In this document: positions 1 to 8,193 of the stretch, in pieces
Layout: each line of letters begins with the position of its first letter
How positions within the stretch are numbered: position 1 is the stretch's first letter
IMG/VR virus record: IMGVR_UViG_3300009168_000031
Coordinates: 1 to 43,101 of that record
DNA: 43,101 bases
Direction: 5' to 3' (one strand)
Origin: a virus
Program-made: the position numbers and the translations under genes
Notes under the pieces: model-generated
Told to the model about the DNA's origin: nothing
Databases searched by the model: none
The model's input: the letters and a program-made list of their open reading frames with translations, nothing else

Positions 1-123
1 GACGATTCAGTTGGTGGCGGGCCAGTTCGTCTACAAGATTGGCGTCAACGAAGCGTTCTTGGGCAACGACTGGGAGGACTTGGCCGGTGACGAACGTAAA
101 GCGTTGCAGGACTTGGCTCTCAC
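1..123. repeat. Terminal direct repeat, left copy (circular contig overlap)
   Basis: Bases 1..123 are identical to 42979..43101. Both copies encode the same stretch of the portal protein in the same frame, so this is most simply an assembly overlap of a circular genome and not a biological terminal repeat. The unit genome is then about 42,978 bp. A packaged direct terminal repeat of 123 bp inside a gene cannot be excluded from one sequence. Confidence 0.93.
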
Positions 124-1432
124 GGAGTATCCGATTCGGATAGAGACCCCGCATCCTGTCAACGTGTTTCCGAGTCCGGACTTCGCCACGGACTACGTGC
201 CTTCAGAGTGCGCCGAGAAGTATGAGATGACGGTTGCGGCGGCGAAGGGTCTGTGTGAACGGAACGGGTGGAGCACCAGTTGGGCGAAGGACAAGAACCC
301 GAAGGACAAGGTTGAGTACGTGTCATGGTACTCAGCCGAGTGGCGGTGCGTGATTGTAGACGGGCATCCGGTACTGAAAGGGAAGGTCGCCCCGAACATA
401 CTTGGCTTCGTCCCGTACGTCATAGGCGGGGCGGGCATGGGCGTCATTGCATACGACGGGAACGTGAAGGACTACTACAAGGGCATCGTCGCCCCGAACA
501 AGGGGATGATTGACGTTGTGACGCAGACCCTTTCACAGTTGGTTCAGAGCAATGCTCACTTCGCGTACCCGAAGGTCATCCTTGAATTGGAGGACATGAC
601 CTCCGCCGAGCAGGTGAAGAAGGAGATTGGCGAGGAGTTCGACCTCAGTCCTTCGTCAGTGACGATTCTGCCGCCCGGAACGACGGCCAAGTACCTCGAA
701 TCGCAGGGTTCGGCACAGGCTCAGATGGTGCAGCAGCTCGCCATGCTTCTAGGTATCGCTTCGCCCCCAACCGGCATGGCCGGTGGTCAGATGACGGGCG
801 TGTACTCAGGGAGCTACGCCAACACGCGCATCGCCTACGAAAAGACGTGGTACAAAGACCCCTTCAAGATTCACGAGGACGTACTGGCTGTTGCCACAGG
901 CAGAGTCTACCAGATTATCAAGAACGTCATTCGCCATCCAATCAGTATGCTCCCCGCGTCAGTTGCGAAGGGCGAACCGGCCAAATTGACGCACATCGGG
1001 CCGGGGAACATCCCTAACTTCGCTTGCAAGGTTCGGCTGCTGGCCGACTCACCGGAAGCAGCGGACATCAAGAAGCACCTCGGCATCATGACCTTCCAAG
1101 CTGGACTCATGGACGCGGAAGGCGTACTCGTGCAGTACTACGACATGAGCAGGAAAGAAGCTGAGAACACGGTGGACAAGTGCATCGAGGACAAGGCCGT
1201 GCACAACAATCCGGCAGTGCTCGAAGCTATCGCCATCAAGTCGCTGGAGGAGACGGGCCAAGACGACATCGCTGCCTACATCAAGAACATGGGCTACCAG
1301 ATGCAGCGAGGTGGCGCGAGGCCGCATCCAGGGGCACAGTCGGAACCGGCGTCGAAGGTTGCGCCCGCGCAGACGCGACCGAGCGGCATGGAGGCGGGCG
1401 AGAATCCGACTCAGATACAGGCGATGCAATGA
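1..1432 (+). CDS. Portal protein, C-terminal part (start lies at 42647)
   Basis: This is the continuation of the portal gene across the circular join. The reading frame is open from the first bases and matches the frame of the ORF starting at 42647; joined, they give about 587 aa, a normal portal length. The portal forms the dodecameric ring at one head vertex through which DNA enters and leaves and on which the terminase docks. Support is positional and by composition: the gene directly follows the large terminase with an ATGA overlap, and a loop/stem-rich central part with many Tyr and Pro is followed by a Gly/Pro/Gln-rich tail. No short diagnostic motif exists for portals. The stop overlaps the ATG of the next gene (ATGA at 1429). 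Confidence 0.85.
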   Translation, partial: TIQLVAGQFVYKIGVNEAFLGNDWEDLAGDERKALQDLALTEYPIRIETPHPVNVFPSPDFATDYVPSECAEKYEMTVAAAKGLCERNGWSTSWAKDKNPKDKVEYVSWYSAEWRCVIVDGHPVLKGKVAPNILGFVPYVIGGAGMGVIAYDGNVKDYYKGIVAPNKGMIDVVTQTLSQLVQSNAHFAYPKVILELEDMTSAEQVKKEIGEEFDLSPSSVTILPPGTTAKYLESQGSAQAQMVQQLAMLLGIASPPTGMAGGQMTGVYSGSYANTRIAYEKTWYKDPFKIHEDVLAVATGRVYQIIKNVIRHPISMLPASVAKGEPAKLTHIGPGNIPNFACKVRLLADSPEAADIKKHLGIMTFQAGLMDAEGVLVQYYDMSRKEAENTVDKCIEDKAVHNNPAVLEAIAIKSLEETGQDDIAAYIKNMGYQMQRGGARPHPGAQSEPASKVAPAQTRPSGMEAGENPTQIQAMQ

Positions 1433-1674
1433 AGGAACAGCGGAGCGTGAGAGTAGCGCGTGGTATCGGGCGAACAGTGGAGCGCATCGCGTCCAAGGCG
1501 CAGAAGCCGAACGAACTCTATGGCGGGTGCCCCGACTACTCAAAGACAGAGTGGCGGGCGTTGGCGCTGGCGACGATGCAGAACCCCGAGAACGCGCTGG
1601 CACTGACTGAGAGGTTTGGTGGCGACTATCCCGCGTTCAAGACAGTAAGTGAGGCTCTACAGAGGTTGCTCTAA
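1429..1674 (+). CDS. Small basic protein between portal and head genes
   Basis: An 81-aa protein beginning MKEQRSVRVARGIGR, started by an ATG that overlaps the portal stop and ended by a TAA that shares a base with the next ATG. The N-terminal third is Arg/Lys-rich and the C-terminal half is predicted helical (ALALATMQNPENALALTERF). I do not recognise a family. Its tight coupling to the portal suggests a head-assembly or packaging accessory role, but that is inference from position only. Confidence 0.7.
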   Translation: MKEQRSVRVARGIGRTVERIASKAQKPNELYGGCPDYSKTEWRALALATMQNPENALALTERFGGDYPAFKTVSEALQRLL

Positions 1675-2567
1675 TGGCATTTTGGGACAGTACGAAATCA
1701 AATCAGTTCATACAGGACAGGAACGACCTTGTTGCGAAGCTGAGGCTCATCGAGTACAACCCGAACCTCGAAGCTGACAAGGCCGAGCTTGAGAGGCTGT
1801 CGCAGTCTCTTGAAGTCGTGCCGACGTGGGCGAACCCCATCCTCACGGCGCTCTTGAAGAACAGCATCACGAAGCTCCGGTACGACATCCAGAGAACCGA
1901 GGAGGACATCACCAAGCGGAAGGGGAACGCTATCGAGGGATGCGCCAACGCGGACGTGGCAAACTGGGCGTATGCGACCGACCTCATGGACAGGTCGTCC
2001 ATCGACGCGGGGTACACATCGACGGAGGAGACGCCCTCTGGCGTGGGCAAGGCGGTGGGCATAGGTACGGCTATGGCGTATGGTCTAGCGGGTGTTCCTT
2101 CAGCGATGGCAGGGGTGATGGGGGGACAGGCGGCGGCTACATTCCCGGCGCAGGAGCAATCCGGGTATGACCCGAGCCTTGCACAGTCGGGTATGTTCAA
2201 CATCCCCGGACGGTACAACGAGGTATCGAGTTGGGAGATGCCCGATAGCTACACCTTTGAGGCTGCCGAGGGCACGGAGCCGACGCAGTTGAAGGACTAC
2301 ATCCCCGCGCAATGGCTGAACAAGTACATGACGGGGAACGGGCTTCGCCCCATCGGAGCGCAGGAGGAGCTTGGCGGCGCGCAGCTGGCGCAGCTTCAGG
2401 AGCTTCAGGGGTGGTCAAAGAGCGGTAGTCCTCAAACACTGGAAGGGTATCTGGACGCCTCCGGCCAGTTTGGGACTCACTGGACGGACTACTACAACAA
2501 GGCGGTGAGCCTCATTCCCAAGCGGCAGAGGCAGATAGGACAGGCTCGGTACGCGGTACAGAGATAA
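1674..2567 (+). CDS. Putative virion structural protein (297 aa)
   Basis: The start ATG overlaps the preceding stop (TAATG), and the stop TAA overlaps the next ATG by one base. Residues about 10-90 are charged and helical (possible coiled coil). A Gly/Ala-rich hydrophobic stretch near residues 120-160 (KAVGIGTAMAYGLAGVPSAM) could be membrane-active, followed by a Gln/Tyr/Pro-rich half. Lying between portal and a giant LPD38-like protein, and with a possible membrane-active segment, it could be an ejected internal virion protein. That role is inferred; no family was recognised. Confidence 0.65.
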   Translation: MAFWDSTKSNQFIQDRNDLVAKLRLIEYNPNLEADKAELERLSQSLEVVPTWANPILTALLKNSITKLRYDIQRTEEDITKRKGNAIEGCANADVANWAYATDLMDRSSIDAGYTSTEETPSGVGKAVGIGTAMAYGLAGVPSAMAGVMGGQAAATFPAQEQSGYDPSLAQSGMFNIPGRYNEVSSWEMPDSYTFEAAEGTEPTQLKDYIPAQWLNKYMTGNGLRPIGAQEELGGAQLAQLQELQGWSKSGSPQTLEGYLDASGQFGTHWTDYYNKAVSLIPKRQRQIGQARYAVQR

Positions 2568-5500
2568 TGTGGTACGACCAGACGAGAGCCAAGAATCCTG
2601 AGTTTCTGCCTGAGCAGAACTGGGCGGCGAACTTCAAGGCGGGCATTCAGAATGTACGGTCTGCTGCCCGAGAGCAGGTAGACACGCAACGGCTCCAGAT
2701 GGAACAGTCGGAGTTGGAGCAGGCGCGGGCCTTTGGCTGCATGATGGCGGACTACCGGACGAAACAGGCCATGAAGTCTCGGGACTTCCAGATTGCCCAA
2801 CAGCAGATGCAGGGGGCTGAGAGGCAGAGACAGTGGGACGCACAGGCCGAGCAGGGCGACTTCTGGAAGAAGATGCGGGAGCAGGCCGTCACGAAGTTGG
2901 GTGACGAACTCCCGGCGGACACGGCCTCACAGGAACGGGCCATCGTCGCCAAGATGTACGAACTGGCATCGCTGGAAGCTCTGAAAACGGGCGACAGCGC
3001 GAACGCAACGGAGTACCGGAGGCGGGCCGAGATTGCGAGTGGTGTTGGACAGGCCACGGAGCAGGACTACGCCAGCGGCGTCGTGAAGCGTCCGGCAACA
3101 GCACCCGAAGCGACTACCGAGAAGGGTACAGCGCAGAAGGTTGCCGAAGGCATCGTCGGCGGCGTCAAGACTGTCGGGGAAGGCGTCTACAAGCATACCG
3201 CGCAGGACTGGTCAATCTTCGTCAATGCGGCTCAGATGCTTGCGAAGAAGGACGGGCTGGACGAGAACGAGCAAGCGTTTCTCGCGCTCGTGAAACAGCA
3301 CTCGGCTGAGTCTCAGGCCATGAAGGGGCCGACGAATGTGATGATGCACGAGGCCAAGGCTCCGCCGGACGAACTCTACGAGGCGTATGAGAACCTTGGG
3401 CTTGGGCGAACCCTTGTTGGCGAGATGACCTATCCGGGCTGGTATCTACTTGGTAGAGCCGGTTCGTTTCAGGGCCTCCGGGCCATCGTCGGGGAGAGAA
3501 CGGCGGTTGGTGCCACGGGCGCAGCGGCGCAGAAGATTGCCACCGGCGCGCTGTGGGCACCAGCGCAGTTGGAAGCGGCCATCGGCAAGCTGATTGCTCT
3601 CCCGTTCAAGGCTGTGGGGAAGGCTATCAGTGCGGCCACGGCGAAGCGGCTGACGCAGAAGGCTGTCCAGAACCCTGAGAAGATGGAGGCCATCCTACCG
3701 ACACTGGACAAGATTGCACAAGGCGGCGTACCGGACGCTGACGACATGGCGAAACTGGCCTCATTCGACGACGAAATGGGCAAGGCTGTGTCGGCTATAC
3801 CGGAGCCTGTCCCTACCGCTGCAAAACAGGCCACTGAGAAGGTAATCATCGGTGGTGGTGAGCCATACGACCCGATGAAGGCGATACTGGACTTCGGGGA
3901 TGTTGATGCCACGGTTGCCAAGCTCTACCCGCAGTCGCGTGAGAAAGCGGTGATGCGTGGCGTTGGGAAGATTCCGGGCATCGGGCCGGAGATTGCACGG
4001 CGCATCGACCCGTCCATGACGCCAAGACGAAGCATTGAAGCGCAGGCTGTCCAAGAGTATGCTGCCGTGTTCAATCATCGCATCAACGCTGAGGCTCCTG
4101 GGTGGAAGGCGATGGTGGAGCGCGTGGCTAATGCCAAGTTCCCCGGAGCTTCGTCTAAGAAGTACCTACAGATTGAAGACAGCATCGTCAAGAACACCGC
4201 TGCCGTACAGCCCAAGGTGAAGGGCGCATCAATGGCAATCGGTGACATCTTGGAGAAATCGGAGAACTACGTTCTGGACGAGCCAACTCAGGCCCTAGCA
4301 GACCTGTGGAAGCTGGTGCGGTCAAACGCAATCCGAGAGTATGAGAAGCGCGGGATGCACTTCCCCGCCGCGTTCCGGTTTCCAAGAATGGTGAAGGGGG
4401 CGCACGGCGAGCAGGTCGGCTTCCCGACTGTCCGGCTGAAGAAGCCCCGAAGCTACGAGACGATGATGGCCGGTAGGGAAGCGGGCGTCGAATACGTGGA
4501 CGACCCCGTGCAAGTCATACAGTCCTTCGTAGACGAAGTGACTCGCGTTGTCGCAGCTAATGACTTCCAGACCGTCGTCAAAGCGATGGGCAAGACGGCC
4601 TCGGAACGGGTGCCGGTCAGTATCAAGAACTGGCGCATGGCAACGGCGAACGCGGTCAAGGACATCAACTACTCCATAGCCACTGTCCGAAGAATGGCCG
4701 TCACTCCGAGGGGCGCGGAGAGTACCAAGTTCCTACAGTCGCAACAGGCGCGGTCGCTTGGCCTCATTGACCAGAGGGCACCGCAGTTGGCGCAGAGAAT
4801 CCGGGCGATGGTGGACATGCCCGCCGAGCAGCGGACGAAGGAAGCGACGGCGATAGTCAAAGAGCTTCAGGCGATGATGCCGTCTGTCCGCACGGAAGCG
4901 GCGAAGGCACGACTCGCCTACTCCAACGCGCTGCGCAGGGCGAAGGGGCCAAGGCTCGGTGCTGGCGAGGCTGGCACGAGGCATCCGGCCTTTACGGGCC
5001 GCATCTTCTCGAAGGAAGTCGCTACCACATTGGACGAACTCTTGCCGTCAAGGGCGGGGCGTGTCACCAACGCGACGCGGCAGGTTGCCGAGTTCTTGAG
5101 GACATCTGTGGCACAGTTGGACTGGTCTGCGTGGCTCTATCAGGGCCTTCCCGTGTTGGGACGCAGGCCGGACATTTGGGCCAAGGGTGTTGTCCAGTCT
5201 GTAAAAGCAGCGTTCAAGCCCGAATCCATAGCAAAGTTCTTTGCCGACCCGAAGCATGTAGCGTTCTTGTCGCGCAATCCAGACGTAGCGCAAGGCACGC
5301 ATGAATACTATGCCGGTAAGCCACTCATTGAGAAGTTGCCCGTTGTTGGAAAGGCGGCAGGAAAGGTTGTCGGTTTCTTCGAGCGCGGATTCGAGACGTT
5401 CGGAGACGCAGTTCGGATAATGATGGGCGAAGCCCTTGAGTCAGGCTTTGTGAAGGCGGGGGCAGAGAAGCAGTTGGGAACGTACGTCAACCGAATGACT

Positions 5501-6490
5501 GCCGTGATGAACAGCAAGGCACTTGGCATATCGGGCCAGCAGAGGGCCATCGAGTCCTCGTGGATAGCTTTTGCGCCAAGGTTCTTGCGGTCGTCGCTTG
5601 CCTACCTGGGCCTCATCTTCGAGAAGGGTATCACTGGGAATGAGGCACGCCGGTCACTGACGCAACTAGCCGCTGGCGGCACGGTGTCCTACGTCGGCTT
5701 CTGCGAAGCGATAGGGCAGGAACCGCATCTTGACCCCAGGGATGCCGACTTCTTCACCGTCAAGGTAGGGAATCGGAATATCGGTATTGGTGGCTTCATG
5801 CTGTCGTTCATCCGGTTCTTGGGCGACATAGAGGCTTCACTGACGAGCTATCAGGGCAACGAGCCGATGGACTTGCTCAACTTCCATCCGGTTGACTCGC
5901 GCAAGACGAATCCAATCATCAAGTACATATCGTCTAAGGCGAGTGTGCTGTCCTCACTGGTCATGGAAGGGGCAATCAAGCAGGACTATCTCGGCTATGA
6001 ATTGGAAGACCCCGAAGATTGGGCGCGGTGGTTGATTGTCGAGCACTCTCTACCCATTTCGTTGCAGAGCCAGTTCAGCAGCAAATACGAAGAAGCCCCG
6101 ACCAACAGAGTTGCCGTCTTTGCCGCAGAGCAGCTTGGCTTGCGCGTCTACCCCGATGAGCCGTTCTACGAGTTGGCCGACAAGTACGCACAGCAGGTCT
6201 ATGGGCAAGAGTGGGCGGACTTGTATCAGGCGACAAAGAGTGGCACCTACACCAAGTCGAAGAAGCAGAAAGACCTCATAGCGCACTTCCCCGACTTGAA
6301 GCAGGCGTACGAAGCATATCAACCGAAGGCTACGAAGCGGTGGCAAGCAGCGCATGGCCTTTCACCAGACGAAGACGCGGTGAAGGACCACTACGCTGAC
6401 AAACTCTATGGGAAGAAGTGGGATGACCTGACAAAAGAGCAGAGGCTACAGGTAGAGTCCTACCGCGCCTATGACGAAGCTACCCAGTAG
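2567..6490 (+). CDS. Giant virion protein with LPD38-like region (probable ejection protein)
   Basis: A 1307-aa protein, the longest in the genome. Residues 1-110 are Gln/Glu-rich and helical, as in coiled-coil ejection proteins. The middle is long, helical and charged. Residues about 990-1160 resemble the large polyvalent protein domain LPD38: an aromatic-basic motif (FAPRFLRSSLAYLG), then D-x-DFFTVKVGNRNIGIGG, then a NPIIKYISSKASVLSSLV segment and a proline-containing end (SLPISLQ). LPD domains are known from phage and conjugative-element proteins delivered with DNA. In the head module next to the portal, delivery with the genome or a role as internal virion protein is a reasonable inference. 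The assignment rests on remembered motif spacing and not on a search. Its last 11 bases overlap the antisense small gene. Confidence 0.7.
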   Translation: MWYDQTRAKNPEFLPEQNWAANFKAGIQNVRSAAREQVDTQRLQMEQSELEQARAFGCMMADYRTKQAMKSRDFQIAQQQMQGAERQRQWDAQAEQGDFWKKMREQAVTKLGDELPADTASQERAIVAKMYELASLEALKTGDSANATEYRRRAEIASGVGQATEQDYASGVVKRPATAPEATTEKGTAQKVAEGIVGGVKTVGEGVYKHTAQDWSIFVNAAQMLAKKDGLDENEQAFLALVKQHSAESQAMKGPTNVMMHEAKAPPDELYEAYENLGLGRTLVGEMTYPGWYLLGRAGSFQGLRAIVGERTAVGATGAAAQKIATGALWAPAQLEAAIGKLIALPFKAVGKAISAATAKRLTQKAVQNPEKMEAILPTLDKIAQGGVPDADDMAKLASFDDEMGKAVSAIPEPVPTAAKQATEKVIIGGGEPYDPMKAILDFGDVDATVAKLYPQSREKAVMRGVGKIPGIGPEIARRIDPSMTPRRSIEAQAVQEYAAVFNHRINAEAPGWKAMVERVANAKFPGASSKKYLQIEDSIVKNTAAVQPKVKGASMAIGDILEKSENYVLDEPTQALADLWKLVRSNAIREYEKRGMHFPAAFRFPRMVKGAHGEQVGFPTVRLKKPRSYETMMAGREAGVEYVDDPVQVIQSFVDEVTRVVAANDFQTVVKAMGKTASERVPVSIKNWRMATANAVKDINYSIATVRRMAVTPRGAESTKFLQSQQARSLGLIDQRAPQLAQRIRAMVDMPAEQRTKEATAIVKELQAMMPSVRTEAAKARLAYSNALRRAKGPRLGAGEAGTRHPAFTGRIFSKEVATTLDELLPSRAGRVTNATRQVAEFLRTSVAQLDWSAWLYQGLPVLGRRPDIWAKGVVQSVKAAFKPESIAKFFADPKHVAFLSRNPDVAQGTHEYYAGKPLIEKLPVVGKAAGKVVGFFERGFETFGDAVRIMMGEALESGFVKAGAEKQLGTYVNRMTAVMNSKALGISGQQRAIESSWIAFAPRFLRSSLAYLGLIFEKGITGNEARRSLTQLAAGGTVSYVGFCEAIGQEPHLDPRDADFFTVKVGNRNIGIGGFMLSFIRFLGDIEASLTSYQGNEPMDLLNFHPVDSRKTNPIIKYISSKASVLSSLVMEGAIKQDYLGYELEDPEDWARWLIVEHSLPISLQSQFSSKYEEAPTNRVAVFAAEQLGLRVYPDEPFYELADKYAQQVYGQEWADLYQATKSGTYTKSKKQKDLIAHFPDLKQAYEAYQPKATKRWQAAHGLSPDEDAVKDHYADKLYGKKWDDLTKEQRLQVESYRAYDEATQ

Positions 6491-6659
6491 CGGCAAGGGC
6501 GGTAAGACAAGCAATCAGGGCGAGGGCGAACACTAACTGCTTGCCAGTCATGGTAGCAGGGTCTTCCGCGCTCACCATGTTGCTCATCGGGTAGTGCCAA
6601 TTCCTCACGACACCGTAGGCGACCACTAGGCCAATCACCACAAACACAACAGCATCCAT
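6480..6659 (-). CDS. Small two-helix membrane protein, antisense (moron-like)
   Basis: A 59-aa ORF on the opposite strand to the whole head module. Two hydrophobic segments (AVVFVVIGLVVAYGVV near the N-terminus and LVFALALIACLTALAA at the C-terminus) flank a short polar loop, predicting a membrane hairpin. An in-frame ATG also lies at 6665, but the promoter just upstream (TTGACA, 16 nt, TAGACT) places the -10 exactly 6 nt before the ATG at 6659, the same geometry as two other phage genes, favouring a leaderless start at 6659. The TAGACTATGG sequence is shared with the CI-type repressor promoter, so lysogenic expression is plausible. The function is unknown; superinfection exclusion or host-envelope modification are typical for such genes but unproven here. 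Confidence 0.55.
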   Translation of the reverse strand: MDAVVFVVIGLVVAYGVVRNWHYPMSNMVSAEDPATMTGKQLVFALALIACLTALAATG

Positions 6660-6665
6660 ACCCAT

Positions 6666-6693
6666 AGTCTACACCACGGCGGCGACCTGTCAA
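6666..6693 (-). promoter_or_regulatory. Promoter of the antisense membrane-protein gene
   Basis: On the minus strand TTGACA (6693..6688) is followed by a 16-nt spacer and TAGACT (6671..6666). TAGACTATGG is identical to the -10 region of the repressor promoter at 24105..24110. It overlaps the plus-strand terminator stem. Confidence 0.5.
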
Positions 6694-6709
6694 GGCGTCG
6701 CCTTTTTTT
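6681..6709 (+). terminator. Rho-independent terminator after the head gene block
   Basis: GGCGAC (6681-6686) pairs with GTCGCC (6697-6702) around a 10-nt loop and is followed by seven T. It ends transcripts from the portal/LPD38 block before the scaffold gene, or attenuates read-through into it. Confidence 0.75.
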
Positions 6710-6753
6710 GTTGTGCGGGAAACCCGTAAAGGGATAACCGCAAAAGGAGACGA

Positions 6754-7491
6754 ATGGAACCCAAGACGGAGCTAACGCAGACATCTGCGGCCCCCCAAAC
6801 ACCACCGACACCCCCCGACTACAAGGCCCTGTACGAGGAAGCGGCTCTGAAAGCGAAACGGCTGGACGAGCTGGAGCCTCAGTACAAGAACCTGCAGCGG
6901 GACTTGAACAAGGCGCGACAGGCGCAACCGGCGTATGTCACTCGTGACGACCTAACCGCATCGGAGGACCGGATAGCACAGATGCTTGAGGCCGTGCGGG
7001 GCAGCGACGAGGACGACGAGGAAAAGCCCAAGCGCAAGCCCACCCCATCCGAGATTCTGAAGCAGCACAGAGAAGCGACGAAGCCTGCAACCTTCGACAC
7101 GTCCAAGCTGGACGAGATGGTTCAGGTCAAGACGTTCGAGGCGTTGCTGGACCTCAAAGGCATAGAGGCGTCCGACCCCGCTGTGATGGAAGCCCTTGAA
7201 TACGCGAAGGCGAACAACCTGTCTGTAGGAAAGACCGTCCAGCGTATCGAGAAGTCCGTCGAGAAGCGGGCGAAGGAAGCCGAAGTCAAAGAGGCGGCTA
7301 CACGCGAGGCTCTGAAGCAGCAGATAGCGAAGGAACAGGGGTGGACGGGCAAGGACGGAGGCCCCAACGCATCGGCGGACGACGTGACCCTTGAGGACAT
7401 CCGCAAGCACGCGAATGACCGGAACTGGACGCTCGCCAACGCCGACAAGATTGAGGCTGCATACAAGAAAGGCAAGTTTTTCGGGAGGTAA
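6754..7491 (+). CDS. Capsid scaffolding protein
   Basis: A 245-aa protein preceded by AAGGAGA. The N-terminus is Pro/Thr-rich and disordered. Residues 25-70 form a charged heptad-like helix (ALYEEAALKAKRLDELEPQY), an Asp/Glu-rich patch follows (RGSDEDDEEKPKRK), and the C-terminal half is Lys/Glu-rich helix ending in a basic tail. Highly charged, helical and directly upstream of the major capsid gene, it fits a scaffolding protein, whose basic C-terminus normally contacts the coat protein during procapsid assembly and which is then lost. Family membership is by composition and position. Confidence 0.8.
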   Translation: MEPKTELTQTSAAPQTPPTPPDYKALYEEAALKAKRLDELEPQYKNLQRDLNKARQAQPAYVTRDDLTASEDRIAQMLEAVRGSDEDDEEKPKRKPTPSEILKQHREATKPATFDTSKLDEMVQVKTFEALLDLKGIEASDPAVMEALEYAKANNLSVGKTVQRIEKSVEKRAKEAEVKEAATREALKQQIAKEQGWTGKDGGPNASADDVTLEDIRKHANDRNWTLANADKIEAAYKKGKFFGR

Positions 7492-7494
7492 CGT

Positions 7495-7534
7495 ATGGCT
7501 TCCAATGCCATGAATACGAGCCAACTGGCCTGCT
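7495..7534 (+). CDS. Major capsid protein, exon 1
   Basis: GGGAGGT at 7483-7489 precedes the ATG at 7495, which starts MASNAMNTSQLAC before an in-frame TAG just inside the intron. The 5' splice site is placed after T7534 because CCTGCT (7529-7534) pairs fully with an internal guide GGCAGG (7543-7548), with a terminal U-G pair as required for group I P1. Exon 1 carries 13 codons plus the first base of codon 14. Joined to 8194..9011 the coding sequence is 858 nt, a whole number of codons (285 aa). Confidence 0.72.
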
Positions 7535-8193
7535 AGGAATCTGGCAGGTAACGGGACTCAAATGCTGGAAACTCCTAAAGCCTTTCAGACTGACTAGGTG
7601 ATACTTGAAAGGATATGAATGGACAATCAGCAGCGTAAGGCAAGCGAAACTGACCTCGGCTGGCTTGCGGGGATGATAGACGGTGAAGGCACATTCATCT
7701 TCCACAAGCGGTGGTATAAGTCGAAGGACAGAGTCAACCCACGATACAGTATCGTTCCCACATTTGTCATAACCAATACGGCCCCTATAGCACTGGATAG
7801 GATGGTGCGCATACTGAACGAACTCGGTTTGGCGCACTACATCAGGTGGACCACCAGTTGCCGCAGGGACAAGACCGTCACGCGAAAGAAATGGGAGTTG
7901 TGGATTCAGGGATTCAGACGGCTCCCCCCCTTCCTGCAAGTGTTTCGTCCGCTGGTAACAATCAAGGCAGCAGCCATGGATGTCCTCTTGGAGTTTGTGG
8001 CCAGCCGCTCGGATGAAAGAGGACCATACAAGGGCGGTGAACACCCATATCTCCCGACGGATTTCGCGTTGGTTGACAAGTTGGCTCGGCTGAATAGGCC
8101 CTACGACTTCGCTTGAATCGCTCAGAGACTACATGTCCCGCTCGGGTTTTTATCCCGTGAAGGTATAGTCCAGCCTCTTTGGAAACATAGAGG
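7535..8193 (+). mobile_element. Group I intron in the major capsid gene
   Basis: A 659-nt intron. Hallmarks: P1 CCTGCT/GGCAGG across the 5' splice site; a P-element-like AATGCTGGAAACTCC at 7561; the R/S core CAGAGACTACA (8123-8133) and GGTATAGTC (8162-8170), whose GACTA and TAGTC form P7; and a P9 hairpin CCTCT/AGAGG at the 3' end. The 3' splice is set after G8193 because this restores the capsid frame (T+GT) and gives a partial P10 (exon GUUUC against 7537-7541). Moving it by one codon step in either direction gives a stop or a non-G intron end. It encodes a LAGLIDADG endonuclease at 7619..8116. Confidence 0.85.
7619..8116 (+). CDS. LAGLIDADG homing endonuclease encoded in the intron
   Basis: A 165-aa protein with one LAGLIDADG motif, LGWLAGMIDGEGTF, at residues about 14-27. 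The acidic residue in GEG is the metal-binding position, and the strand after it (FIFHKRWYK) is typical of the saddle-shaped DNA-binding sheet. Single-motif members act as homodimers that cut an intronless allele and so spread the intron. The start ATG has GAAAGGA upstream at 7607-7613. That site lies in the 3' arm of a 7-bp hairpin (CCTTTCA 7581-7587 with TGAAAGG 7606-7612), which would limit translation. The ORF ends just before the P7 strand, so ribozyme core and ORF do not clash. Confidence 0.9.
   Translation: MDNQQRKASETDLGWLAGMIDGEGTFIFHKRWYKSKDRVNPRYSIVPTFVITNTAPIALDRMVRILNELGLAHYIRWTTSCRRDKTVTRKKWELWIQGFRRLPPFLQVFRPLVTIKAAAMDVLLEFVASRSDERGPYKGGEHPYLPTDFALVDKLARLNRPYDFA

Noticed and set aside
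1049-1603. Long minus-strand open frames opposite the portal and other structural genes
   Set aside because: They have low-complexity Arg/Pro/Ser composition, no ribosome sites and mirror the codon bias of the plus-strand genes.
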